Assembly: GCF_016907475.1 (NCBI RefSeq)
Contig: NZ_JAFBCA010000001.1
Coordinates: 4,402,001-4,466,000, forward strand
Length of the DNA stretch: 64,000 nucleotides
Source: Nocardioides cavernae
Lineage (GTDB): Bacteria > Actinomycetota > Actinomycetes > Propionibacteriales > Nocardioidaceae
Direction of reading: 5' to 3'
Shown piece after piece: positions 25,866 to 37,620 of the stretch. Positions within the stretch are counted from its first letter, which is position 1; each line of letters starts with the position of its first letter. The notes under the pieces are model-generated. The model made no database searches and was not told the origin of the DNA. It saw only the letters and a program-made list of their open reading frames with translations. The position numbers and the translations under genes are program-made.

Positions 25866-27086
25866 ATGACCGACCGCGACCTGCACCGCAGCCGTGAGGC
25901 CGCGCTCGCCGGTGGCGCGCGGGCTCCCCTCCCCCGCACGGAGATCGCCGCCTCGTGGCGCCGCGTCGCGGCCACCGGGCTCGACCCGGGATCGGGTGCC
26001 GACATCCCGCCGATCGACTCCGCCGAGCTCGAACGGCGACGCGTCGCGAGCGGGCTGGCCGACGTGGTGCCGCGCCTGGCCGAGTCGCTGGCGCCGGTCG
26101 TCGACGCCGGTCAGCTGGTGGTCGTCGCCGACGCCGAGGGTCGGGTGCTGTGGCGCTTGGGCAGCAGCGGCGTACGACGCCTGGCGGACGACCTCGGCTT
26201 CGTGGGCGGCTCGGCGTGGACCGAGGCCAACGTCGGTACCAACGCGATCGGCACCGCGCTGGTGCTCGGGACGGCCGTGCACGTGCAGGGACCGGAGCAC
26301 TTCGTGGAGTCGCACACCCGCTGGGGGTGCGCCGCGGCGCCGCTGGTCGACCCGTGGACGGGGCGGACGCTCGGTGTGCTCGACGTCAGCGGCCCGAGCC
26401 GCGGCATGCACCCGGCCGAGCTCGCGCTCGTCCAGCTCGCCGCACGCATGACGTCGTCGGAGATCGTCGCCCGGCACCGTGCAGCCCTCGACGGGCTCCG
26501 CGCCCGGGCCGCGCCGCTGCTCGCCAGGCTGAGCGGGGACGCGCTCGCGATCGACCACGCCGGCCACCTCGCCGCCGCCATCGGCAGCCGCAGCCCCGAG
26601 CGGGTGGCGCTCCCCGACCAGCTCACCGCCGGCCGGGTCTGGCTGCCGACGCTCGGCCACGCGACCGCCGAGCCGCTGGACGGCGGTTGGCTGCTGCGCC
26701 TGGAGTCCGGCGAGACCACCGACGCCGCGACGTCGACGCTGGTGCTCGAGCTCGACGGAGAGTCCCGGCTGGTGGTGTCCGGTCCGAGCGGGTCGTGGTC
26801 GCGCGCCCTCTCGCCCCGCCACGCCGAGATCCTGCTGTCCCTCCTCGAGGCCGGCCATGGGGGCCGCACGGCCGGCCAGCTCTCTGAGGACCTCTTCGCC
26901 GACCCCGGTCGCACCGTCACCGTCCGCGCCGAGATGTCGCGGCTTCGCCGGCTCGCGGGCAGCCTGCTGCTCTCCGGCCCCTACCGGCTGGCGCCCGGCC
27001 TGGCCACCGAGGTCCGCGGCGATCGCGCGTCCGCGCTGCCTCGCTCGTCCGCCCCGGTCGTACGCCGGTGGCGCGCCGGCACGTGA
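25866..27086 (+). CDS. GAF-domain transcriptional regulator (AcoR-like N-terminus)
   Basis: 406 residues. The N-terminal half matches the sensor part of AcoR/DhaR regulators: ELERRRVASGLADVVPRLAE, then a GAF domain with LVVVADAEGRVLWRLGS, NVGTNAIGTALVLGTAVHVQ and HTRWGCAAAPLVDPWTGRTL (about 75-180). No sigma-54 AAA domain follows, as expected in actinobacteria; instead the C-terminus has SWSRALSPRHAEILLSLLEA and AGQLSEDLFADPGRTVTVRA, a winged-helix-type DNA-binding region. ATG start after CGAGGGACACTGC. Likely regulates the divergent monooxygenase; inducer unknown. Confidence 0.85.
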   Translation: MTDRDLHRSREAALAGGARAPLPRTEIAASWRRVAATGLDPGSGADIPPIDSAELERRRVASGLADVVPRLAESLAPVVDAGQLVVVADAEGRVLWRLGSSGVRRLADDLGFVGGSAWTEANVGTNAIGTALVLGTAVHVQGPEHFVESHTRWGCAAAPLVDPWTGRTLGVLDVSGPSRGMHPAELALVQLAARMTSSEIVARHRAALDGLRARAAPLLARLSGDALAIDHAGHLAAAIGSRSPERVALPDQLTAGRVWLPTLGHATAEPLDGGWLLRLESGETTDAATSTLVLELDGESRLVVSGPSGSWSRALSPRHAEILLSLLEAGHGGRTAGQLSEDLFADPGRTVTVRAEMSRLRRLAGSLLLSGPYRLAPGLATEVRGDRASALPRSSAPVVRRWRAGT

Positions 27087-27143
27087 GCGTTCGGCAACGG
27101 CTGGTGCACAGGTCGGCAAAGCCGGTCACGCGCACCCGGTGCG

Positions 27144-28829
27144 GTGCCTACCGTCCTGCAGGTGGGGGGACGAGGGAGCAGAAGGTTCGCGCGCGCTGTC
27201 GTGGCGACCTGCCTGGCGAGTGGGGTGCTGGGTGTGGGCGCCGCGGCAGCGCACGCGGCCGACGACTATCCGTGGGCGTGGCAGGGCCAGTGCCCGATCG
27301 TGCCGCAGGCGCCGATCGAGGAGCCGGAGCCCGCTCCCGTGCCGGCACCGGAGCCCGGGCAGCCGCCGGCACCGGTCGTCGAGCCCCCGCCGCCCCCGCC
27401 GCCGGTCCTCGACCCGGTCTCCGGGCACCTCTACGACCCGCGCGGCCCGCGGCCGACGTGCGCCCGCAACGTGTGGTCCATCGACGGCTCCATCGGTGAC
27501 TCCTGGGGCTTCGTGCTCCGCAACTGCACGAGCTTCGTCTCCTGGCGCCTGCACGAGCGCAACGGCATGGCGGGCTTCGACAACCACTTCCGCGGTGAGC
27601 ACTGGGGCAACGCCGCCAACTGGGACGACGTGGCACGGAGGCTGGGCTACCGGGTCGACTCGGTGCCCGCCATCGGCGCCGTCGCCCAGACCGATGCCGG
27701 TCGCGTCGGCCACGTCGCGTGGGTGAGCGACATCGGTCCCGGAACCGTGACGATCGAGGAGTACAACTACGGCTCCGCCGGCGGCTACGGCACCCGCACG
27801 GTCCCGGTCGGCGACTTCCGCTACCTGCACCTCGCCGACGTCGCCCCCTCCCCGCTCGTCGGCTCCGACCGGCCCGTCGTGTCGGTGCCCGACGGACTCG
27901 GCGGGTCCTGGACCGCGCGCGTCGACGACGGCGGGACCCTCCTGCTGGCCGCCCCCGGCCGACCGACGCGGGAGGTCGGTCGATCGGGCGCCTTCTCCCC
28001 GGTGGTGGCACCCGCGTTGAGCCTCGACCACCGCGGCCGGCCCTGGGTGGCCGCCACCTCGCGGGACGGCCGGGTCGTGGTCGGTACGACGCACCGCGGG
28101 CGCCTGGTCCTGCGCGCCGCCGGCACCTCGGCTCTGACCGCGAGCCCGGCGCTCGCCCAGTCACGCACCCGGCGACCGGTGCTCGCGACGGTCACCGCGG
28201 AGGGCACGCTGGTCATCCGGCGCCTCACCCGCGAGGGACGGTGGACCCACCCGGACCGTGTCGGCCGGCCGGCGTCCTGGTCGACCCACAGCGCACCCGT
28301 GCTCGGCAACGACGCCACCGGTCGCACCTGGCTCGTGGGCGTCGGGTCGCGCGGAGCGACCTACGCGCAGTCCCTCGAGCGCGGGCGCCTCCTGCGACTC
28401 CGCGGACCGGCCGCGTCGCTCACGTCGACGCCAGCCCTCACCACCGCCGACGACGGTACGACCCGGCTGCACCAGGTCAGCGCGGCCGGACGGCTCGGCG
28501 TACGCACGCTCGACGGTCGTCGGTGGAGTCGTCCGACGGCACTGGCCGGCGAGTGGTCGCCGTACGCCTCACCCGCGGTCGGGGAGGTCTCCGGTGGCCT
28601 GCACGTGGCAGCCACCGACCGCACGGGCGCCGTCGTCGTCACCAGCACCGTGCCCGGGCGACCGTCCCGACGCATCCGAGCAGGGCGCGACCTCACCCGC
28701 GCCCCCGGGCTGGTGACCCGCCGCGGTGCCGAGCTCGTCGTCGCGCGCGCCGGCTCGCGCCTGCTCGCCCGACCGGCTGCGGCGCGGGTCGAGGACCTCC
28801 GTCCCGCTCGACCCGGCTTCCGGCCCTGA
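27144..28829 (+). CDS. Secreted CHAP-domain protein with C-terminal beta-propeller-like repeats
   Basis: 561 residues, exported: Arg-rich start then VVATCLASGVLGVGAAAAHA with an Ala-x-Ala cleavage site near 36-39. A Pro-rich linker (about 50-90) is followed by the CHAP amidase/peptidase domain: NCTSFVSWRLHE with nucleophile Cys at about 128, GHVAWVSDI with His at about 190 and IEEYNYGSAGGYGTR. The rest is repeats of the SPALS...RPWVAA kind that look like a lectin- or propeller-like fold. Probably cleaves peptidoglycan, or targets the wall through the repeats. Start GTG at 27144; GTG at 27162 is an equally good start. Confidence 0.85.
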   Translation: MPTVLQVGGRGSRRFARAVVATCLASGVLGVGAAAAHAADDYPWAWQGQCPIVPQAPIEEPEPAPVPAPEPGQPPAPVVEPPPPPPPVLDPVSGHLYDPRGPRPTCARNVWSIDGSIGDSWGFVLRNCTSFVSWRLHERNGMAGFDNHFRGEHWGNAANWDDVARRLGYRVDSVPAIGAVAQTDAGRVGHVAWVSDIGPGTVTIEEYNYGSAGGYGTRTVPVGDFRYLHLADVAPSPLVGSDRPVVSVPDGLGGSWTARVDDGGTLLLAAPGRPTREVGRSGAFSPVVAPALSLDHRGRPWVAATSRDGRVVVGTTHRGRLVLRAAGTSALTASPALAQSRTRRPVLATVTAEGTLVIRRLTREGRWTHPDRVGRPASWSTHSAPVLGNDATGRTWLVGVGSRGATYAQSLERGRLLRLRGPAASLTSTPALTTADDGTTRLHQVSAAGRLGVRTLDGRRWSRPTALAGEWSPYASPAVGEVSGGLHVAATDRTGAVVVTSTVPGRPSRRIRAGRDLTRAPGLVTRRGAELVVARAGSRLLARPAAARVEDLRPARPGFRP

Positions 28830-28902
28830 CCGCCCCGCTGGTCGACGTACGACGCGGCCGCCCCCGGAGGGACGACCGCGTCGCGGGTGGGACTGCTGCG
28901 GG

Positions 28903-30897
28903 TCAGCGCCCCGCGTAGGCCCAGGAGGTCACGTTCTCGGTGTCCTCGAGGCCGGTGAAGCCCTCGACCGGCGCGTAGGTGTCGGTCTGGAACTCGATGT
29001 TCTCGTCGTCAGCCGTGCCGCCCACGTTGTCGGGGCCGACCCCGTAGAGGTTCAGCCCGAAGTTGGCCCCGCCGGAGTCCATCATGTTGTGGATCTCGTC
29101 GGCGTTGTCGGTGTGGTAGCTGCCGATCGTGTGGCCGACCTCGTGGGCCGTCACGTTGGCCACCGCCGCGGTGACGAATGCGATCTTGTCGCTGTTCGCG
29201 TTGATGTAGGTGTTGAGCGACGACGCCGGCCCCGCCGGTGCACTGAGCACGTCGAGCAGCACGATCGCCTCGTCCTGGTGACCGAAGTTGCCCGGGTCGA
29301 TGTACTGGGCGATGCCGATGGTGCTGATGCCGGTTTCGGCGATCGTGCCGGCGATGTAGATGCGCGAGACGTTCTCCTGCCCGATCAGGTCCTGGTTGTC
29401 GCGGGCGTTGAGGACGTCGACGGTGACCGCCGGGTTGGTGCCGGCGATCTCGGCCTGCAGGTTGCGCCGCACCTGGTTGAGGATGCGGTTCTCCATCCGT
29501 CGGGCCTCGGTGCGGGCGATGCCCCACTGCGGCACGAACGCGGCGAACGGCGACACGTTGCGCTGGCCGGGACCGCCCCAGGTGCCGGTGTTGACCCGGC
29601 CGGGGGCGAAGTCGAGCAGCACCGTCTGCCGGCGCCCGCGGTCGCCCTGCGTGCCGGGCCGGTAGCCCTCGACCGTCACGTCGTACGCGCCGCTGCCGCC
29701 GGTGACCTCCACGGTGTACCAGCCGGCCTCCTCGGCGACGTAGGCGATGGCGGTGTTGCCGCCACCGATGAGCGGCGAGGTGGGCGGGTAGAGGGCGGAG
29801 GCGTCGGTGCCGATGCCACCCACGCGCTGCTCGCCCGACGGGGTCCGCACCGTGAGTCCGGTCGCCGAGCCCTCCGCGCCGGCCCCGACGACGTCACCGG
29901 GGCGCAGCCGCACGGAGTAGTAGTCGGTGTCCAGGGTCCGGCTCGCGATGGCGACGCGGTAGGCGCCGGTGTCGGCCCCGCCGGCACCGCTGCCGGAGTC
30001 GAACGGGTCGGCCGGCAGCGGGTCGAGGGCGTAGCCGCCGACCATCACGTAGTAGGTGCCGGGCACCTCGGGCGTGTAGGAGAGCGAGCTCAGCACGCCC
30101 GTCCCGCTGTCGTCGTCGGCGGCCACGGGCTCGCCCGCGGCGTCCCAGACGACGAGGATCGTGTCGGTGGTCGTCGCGCTGCCCTCCGTGTCGGCCGTCA
30201 GCGTCTCGCCGGCCGCGACGTCCACGGAGTAGAAGTCGAAGTCGTTGGTGCCGTCGCCGCCGGACGCGACCGGGCCGTGCGGCCCGTCGCCCAGCACCGA
30301 GCTGGTCACCGTCGCACCGCCGGCGATGCCGGTCGGCGTGGCCAGCGGGATCGAGCCCTGGTCCTCGGTGGTGGTCACCGTGCGCGGCGCCCCGACCGGC
30401 GCGGCGAGCTCACCCAGGATGCGGACGGCGGGCGTGCGGGTCGTGGCCGTGCCGAAACCGGGGATCGGCTCGGCGTCCACGTGCGAGTCGTTGGACCCCC
30501 GTGTTCCCGCGGGCTCCTCCTCGTCGTGGACGAACGGCGTGAGCACCCCGCGGGCGTCGACACCCCGTCCGTTGGTGCCGAAGGCCGCGCGACGGTTGGA
30601 CGCGAGCCTGGCGGAGTCGGCGCGGCGCCCCGCCTGCTCGTGCATCTGCTTGTTCCACGCGAAGTAGTTGGCGTCGTGGATGTCCGGCAGGTTGGCGAGG
30701 TAGGGATTGGGGTTGGTCCGAGCCGTCAGGGCGGCGACGTCGGACTCCTTGGGGGCCACCTGGATGCCCAGGTCGAGGGCCTCCTGCTGGGCCGGCGTGA
30801 CGGCGTCGTCACCGGACGGTGCGGCGACGGACAGGGCTGGGGTGACGATGGCCAGCAGGCCGGCAGAGCCGGCGGCGACCAGATACTTTCTGCGCAC
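28903..30897 (-). CDS. Secreted metzincin-type zinc metalloprotease with PPC-like domains
   Basis: 664-residue preproprotein: signal peptide RRKYLVAAGSAGLLAIVTPA, a long propeptide-like region, two pre-peptidase C-terminal-like beta domains (about 215-300, FDFYSVDVAAGETLTA ... YYVMVGG, and about 310-400), and the catalytic domain with HEVGHTIGSYH at about 585-595. That is the full HExxHxxGxxH zinc site of metzincins, followed by NMMDSGG with a Met-turn candidate. GTG start after GGGAGGAGCGCTT. The domain order, with the binding domains before rather than after the protease, is unusual. Possibly cleaves extracellular protein for nutrition. Confidence 0.85.
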   Translation of the reverse strand: MRRKYLVAAGSAGLLAIVTPALSVAAPSGDDAVTPAQQEALDLGIQVAPKESDVAALTARTNPNPYLANLPDIHDANYFAWNKQMHEQAGRRADSARLASNRRAAFGTNGRGVDARGVLTPFVHDEEEPAGTRGSNDSHVDAEPIPGFGTATTRTPAVRILGELAAPVGAPRTVTTTEDQGSIPLATPTGIAGGATVTSSVLGDGPHGPVASGGDGTNDFDFYSVDVAAGETLTADTEGSATTTDTILVVWDAAGEPVAADDDSGTGVLSSLSYTPEVPGTYYVMVGGYALDPLPADPFDSGSGAGGADTGAYRVAIASRTLDTDYYSVRLRPGDVVGAGAEGSATGLTVRTPSGEQRVGGIGTDASALYPPTSPLIGGGNTAIAYVAEEAGWYTVEVTGGSGAYDVTVEGYRPGTQGDRGRRQTVLLDFAPGRVNTGTWGGPGQRNVSPFAAFVPQWGIARTEARRMENRILNQVRRNLQAEIAGTNPAVTVDVLNARDNQDLIGQENVSRIYIAGTIAETGISTIGIAQYIDPGNFGHQDEAIVLLDVLSAPAGPASSLNTYINANSDKIAFVTAAVANVTAHEVGHTIGSYHTDNADEIHNMMDSGGANFGLNLYGVGPDNVGGTADDENIEFQTDTYAPVEGFTGLEDTENVTSWAYAGR

Positions 30898-31029
30898 TGA
30901 AGCGCTCCTCCCGAGAGAAAACGGGATCGAGCACAGCGTGCCGGTGCAAGGTCGTCGCGGGGCCCGATCCCCTGACTCCAGCCAACGTAGGCCCTGCCGG
31001 GCCGCGCTGAAATGCTACTTAGGTCGTGA

Positions 31030-32541
<1,512 letters not shown>

Positions 32542-32617
32542 CTACGGGCGGTTCGGAGCGCTCTGGGACAGTGTCAGGGTGGGGACGGTGGGGGGCGACC
32601 GGCCGGGTCCGGGCCGC

Positions 32618-34135
32618 ATGGTCTGGGCGGCGGCGGTCGTGGCCTTCCTCGCGCGCTTCCCGTCCCTGCTGTGGCCGCTGCGGCCGGACGAGGCGGGGTT
32701 CCTCATGGTCGCCCGCGCCTGGCAGCCCGAGCCCGACTCGCTCTACGGGCGCTACTGGGTCGACCGGCCCCCGCCGATCATCTGGCTGGTCCAGGCGACC
32801 GACAGGGTCGGAGGGCCGTACGCCCACCGATTGCTCGGCGCGCTCGCGTGCTCGTTGCTGGTGCTGGCCGCGGCGGCAGCCGCCCGGGAGGTGGCGGTCC
32901 GCGCCGGCGTGCTGGACCCGGCCGCGGTGCGCCGGCTGGCCGGCTGGGTGGCCGTGGCGACGGCGGCGCTGGTCAGCAACGCCGAGATCGACCCGGTCGC
33001 CGCCAAGGGCGAGCTCTTCGGCATCCCGCTAGTGATGGCCTCGTGCTGGCTGGCGCTGCGGGCCGTGCGCCGCGTATCACCGCCCGACGCGTTCCTCGCC
33101 GGCCTGCTGGCGATGCTCGCGGTGGGGATGAAGCAGAGCATCGTCGGCGGCTTCGTCTTCGGTGCCGTCCTGCTCGGCGGGTCGCTGGTCGCGCGGCAGG
33201 TGGGCCGGCGCGACGCGCTGCGCTGCGCCGGCGCCGCCGCCGCCGGGGCTGCCGTGCCGGTGGTGGTCGTCGTCGCCTGGGCGGTCGGGGCCGGCGTACG
33301 CCTGCAGACGCTGTGGTACGCCGTCGTCACCTTCCGCTCCGACGCGAGCCACGTCATCGCCACGCAGGAGTCGGAGGGCGCGACGAGCCGGATCTCGGTG
33401 CTCCTTCTGATCTTCGCCGGCACCGGCATGCTCCTCGTCGTCGCCCTCTTCGCGGTCCGGCTCCGCAGCCTCCTGAGGCACGACCCCGTGCCGGTGGTCG
33501 CGATCGCCGTCATGCTCGGCCTCGACCTGCTCGGCGTCGCGCTCAGCGGGAGCTTCTGGTCGCCGTACCTCTTCGTGCCGCTCCCCGGCCTCGCGCTCGC
33601 CCTCGCCGCGCTCGTGGCACACGACCACCTCGACCGCGTCCGCCACCGGGTCACCCCGATCGCGGTGGGTCTCGTGGTGGTCTCGAGCATCGTCGCGCTC
33701 CTCGGCTGGACGGGTGCGTGGGTGGCGGGCCGGGTCCCCGTGGAGGTCCGCACCGGGGAGGCGATCGCGGCCGCGGCCTGGCCCGGCGACCGGGTGCTGG
33801 TCTACGGCGGGCGCGCCGACATCCAGTGGGCGACCGGGGCCCAGTCGCCGTACCCGTATCTCTGGTCGCTGCCGATGCGCACCCTCGACCCGGGCCTGGA
33901 CGACCTCGAGGAGGTGCTGACCGGGAGCAACCCGCCGACGTGGTTCGTCGAGGCGACCTTCATCAGCACGTGGAGCGAGCTCGGCACCACCGCGATCCAG
34001 AGCTCGCTGATCCGCAAGTACGAGTTCGTGCAGACCGCGTGCGGCCGCTACAAGATCTACCACCTCAACACCGTCGACCCCGTCGAGGTCGACGTCGACT
34101 GCTCGACGCCCTTCCGGACGATCTGGGGACGCTGA
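32618..34135 (+). CDS. Polytopic GT-C-like membrane protein (glycosyltransferase candidate)
   Basis: About 505 residues with roughly ten hydrophobic segments. The first extracytoplasmic loop has RPDEAGFLMVARAW, the acidic pattern after the first helix seen in GT-C (ArnT/PMT-like) transferases, and DRPPPIIWLVQ later. A soluble tail of about 110 residues starts at GDRVLVYGGRADIQW. It may transfer sugar from a polyprenyl-phosphate donor. Start uncertain: GTG at 32579 is an alternative to ATG 32618. No other cell-envelope gene is adjacent. Confidence 0.75.
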   Translation: MVWAAAVVAFLARFPSLLWPLRPDEAGFLMVARAWQPEPDSLYGRYWVDRPPPIIWLVQATDRVGGPYAHRLLGALACSLLVLAAAAAAREVAVRAGVLDPAAVRRLAGWVAVATAALVSNAEIDPVAAKGELFGIPLVMASCWLALRAVRRVSPPDAFLAGLLAMLAVGMKQSIVGGFVFGAVLLGGSLVARQVGRRDALRCAGAAAAGAAVPVVVVVAWAVGAGVRLQTLWYAVVTFRSDASHVIATQESEGATSRISVLLLIFAGTGMLLVVALFAVRLRSLLRHDPVPVVAIAVMLGLDLLGVALSGSFWSPYLFVPLPGLALALAALVAHDHLDRVRHRVTPIAVGLVVVSSIVALLGWTGAWVAGRVPVEVRTGEAIAAAAWPGDRVLVYGGRADIQWATGAQSPYPYLWSLPMRTLDPGLDDLEEVLTGSNPPTWFVEATFISTWSELGTTAIQSSLIRKYEFVQTACGRYKIYHLNTVDPVEVDVDCSTPFRTIWGR

Positions 34136-34150
34136 GGGCGGCGGGAAATG

Positions 34151-34187
34151 CCGCCGGCCCGGCAGACGTCGTCTGCCGGGCCGGCGG
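34151..34187. terminator. Bidirectional terminator between GT-C-like gene and groEL
   Basis: Perfect 17-bp stem, arms 34151-34167 and 34171-34187, with a 3-nt loop (GTC), between the stops of two convergent genes. No long T-run on either side, as is common in high-GC organisms. Confidence 0.75.
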
Positions 34188-34208
34188 GTGCTGCTGGGAG
34201 CGGAGGGA

Positions 34209-35927
<1,719 letters not shown>

Positions 35928-35935
35928 GAGGAAAA

Positions 35936-36229
35936 TCAGGAGACGACGGCGAGGATGTCGCGCGCCGAGAGGATCAGGTACTCCTGGCCGGAGTACTTGA
36001 CCTCGGTGCCGCCGTACTTGCTGTAGATGACCTTGTCACCCACGGCGACGTCGAGCGGGACGCGGTTGCCGTTGTCGTCGATGCGACCGGGACCGATCGC
36101 CACGACCTCGCCCTCCTGGGGCTTCTCCTTGGCGGTGTCCGGGATGACCAGGCCGGAGGCGGTGGTCTGCTCGGCTTCGAGCGTCTGGACGACGATGCGG
36201 TCCTCGAGGGGCTTGATGTTGACCGACAC
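35936..36229 (-). CDS. groES: Co-chaperonin GroES
   Basis: 97 residues, usual length. [20 protein letters not shown] at the start, [20 protein letters not shown] near 67-86 and the mobile loop [17 protein letters not shown] (about 23-39) with the hydrophobic triad. GTG start after GGAGGTTGATCC. Transcribed from a promoter region with two CIRCE operators and read on into groEL. Confidence 0.98.
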   Translation of the reverse strand: MSVNIKPLEDRIVVQTLEAEQTTASGLVIPDTAKEKPQEGEVVAIGPGRIDDNGNRVPLDVAVGDKVIYSKYGGTEVKYSGQEYLILSARDILAVVS

Positions 36230-36327
36230 TTCGGATCAACCTCCACTTTCTCAACAAGAGATCTTCAGGACGTGGGCTCGCGGTCCGGCGGCACGCCGTC
36301 GCGGGGGTCGTGCCAGGCTCGCGAGCG

Positions 36328-36354
36328 TTGGCATTCTCGGGGTGAGAGTGCCAG
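36328..36354. promoter_or_regulatory. Second, imperfect CIRCE element
   Basis: TTGGCATTC, nine bases, GAGTGCCAG (36328-36336 and 36346-36354). Each half matches the CIRCE consensus (TTAGCACTC-N9-GAGTGCTAA) at seven of nine positions with exact spacing. Lies 8 bp from the perfect copy, nearer to groES. Confidence 0.75.
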
Positions 36355-36362
36355 AGCAGACG

Positions 36363-36389
36363 CTAGCACTCTGCCCAATCGAGTGCTAG
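36363..36389. promoter_or_regulatory. CIRCE operator (HrcA site)
   Basis: CTAGCACTC, nine bases, GAGTGCTAG (36363-36371 and 36381-36389): a perfect inverted repeat with exact 9-9-9 layout. Binds HrcA, so groES/groEL are heat-inducible by derepression. It lies 28 bp before the divergent methyltransferase ATG, which might be affected as well. Confidence 0.95.
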
Positions 36390-36417
36390 CCGGAGTCGCC
36401 GCTGACAGGATGACGGG

Positions 36418-37608
36418 ATGCAGATCGAGACGCTGGACTGGCTGCGGACAGCCGAGGGAGCCCGTCTGCTGGACGACGCCACCCGGGCCTGGGCCGAGCA
36501 CGCAGGTGACCCGGTGCGGGTCGCAGCCGTCGTACGACGTCTCGAGCCGGACGCCGAGAAGGCCGCCGCGGCCACCACGCAGGCACAGCTGCGCGCGAAG
36601 GCCGTCGCGAAGTTCGGCGAGGCGGCGCACCAGATGTTCTTCACCCCCGACGCCCTCGAGCAGTCGACGCGAGCACGCGTCGCCGACCACCGGGCGGCCC
36701 GGGTGGCCGCCGCGATCCCCGGCGGCAGCGTGATCGACCTCGGCTGCGGAATCGGCGGCGACCTCCTCGCCTTCGCGCGGGCCGGGCTCGTCACGGGCGG
36801 GGTCGACCTCGACCCCGTGCGGGTGGCGATGGCCCGCGCCAACCTCGAGGCCCTGGGCCTCGCCGGTGCCGTGCAGGTGGGCGACGCCACGACGATCGGC
36901 GCGGCCGCCTTCGACGTGGCCTTCGCCGACCCGGCTCGCCGCGGCGGCCGGGGTCGGGTGTTCGACGTCGAGGGGTGGACGCCCCCGTGGCCATGGGTGC
37001 TGGACCTCCTCACCCACCGCTCGCTGGTGAAGGTCGCCCCCGGCATCGACCACGACCTGGTGCCGTCGGGCGTCGAGGCGGAGTGGGTCAGCGACGGCGG
37101 TGAGGTCAAGGAGGCCGTGCTCTGGTCGCCGGCACTCGCCACGACCGACCGCCGCGCGACCGTGATCGGCGAGCACGGGCTGGCCACGCTCACCGACGAG
37201 GACTCCCCCGCCGACGGGGAGCCCGGCACCGAGGTCCGCCCGGTCGGCGCCTACCTCTACGAGCCCGACGGTGCCGTGATCCGTGCCGGACTGGTCACCG
37301 CGGTCGCCGCCGGCGTCGGGGGCGGGCTGGTCGACCCGCACATCGCCTACGTCACCAGCGACGCCTCGTTCCGTACGCCGTTCGCCCGCGGCTACCGCGT
37401 CGTCGAGCACCTTCCCTACCGCGAGAAGCAGCTGCGCGCGGCCCTGCACGAGCGCGGGATCGGCCGGCTCACGATCAAGAAGCGTGGGGTGCAGGTCGTC
37501 CCCGACGAGCTCCGCAAGCGGCTGTCCCTGCGCGGGGACCACGAGGCCACCCTGGTGCTCACCCGGGTCTCCGGTCAGGGGACTGCCCTGCTCGTCGAGC
37601 CCTTCTGA
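36418..37608 (+). CDS. THUMP-like class I SAM methyltransferase
   Basis: 396 residues. SAM-binding motif I SVIDLGCGIGGDLLAFARAG (about 103-122), post-I acidic VDLDPVRVAMARANLEALG, and motif IV-like DVAFADPARRGGRGRVFD. The C-terminal about 110 residues (REKQLRAALHERGIGRLTI, KKRGVQVVPDELRKRLSL) fit the THUMP-like domain of putative RNA methyltransferases. Substrate unknown. The DPARR sequence resembles the DPPR/NPPY catalytic position. Shares an upstream gap of 188 bp with groES. Confidence 0.85.
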   Translation: MQIETLDWLRTAEGARLLDDATRAWAEHAGDPVRVAAVVRRLEPDAEKAAAATTQAQLRAKAVAKFGEAAHQMFFTPDALEQSTRARVADHRAARVAAAIPGGSVIDLGCGIGGDLLAFARAGLVTGGVDLDPVRVAMARANLEALGLAGAVQVGDATTIGAAAFDVAFADPARRGGRGRVFDVEGWTPPWPWVLDLLTHRSLVKVAPGIDHDLVPSGVEAEWVSDGGEVKEAVLWSPALATTDRRATVIGEHGLATLTDEDSPADGEPGTEVRPVGAYLYEPDGAVIRAGLVTAVAAGVGGGLVDPHIAYVTSDASFRTPFARGYRVVEHLPYREKQLRAALHERGIGRLTIKKRGVQVVPDELRKRLSLRGDHEATLVLTRVSGQGTALLVEPF

Positions 37609-37620
37609 GCGACGGTTCCC

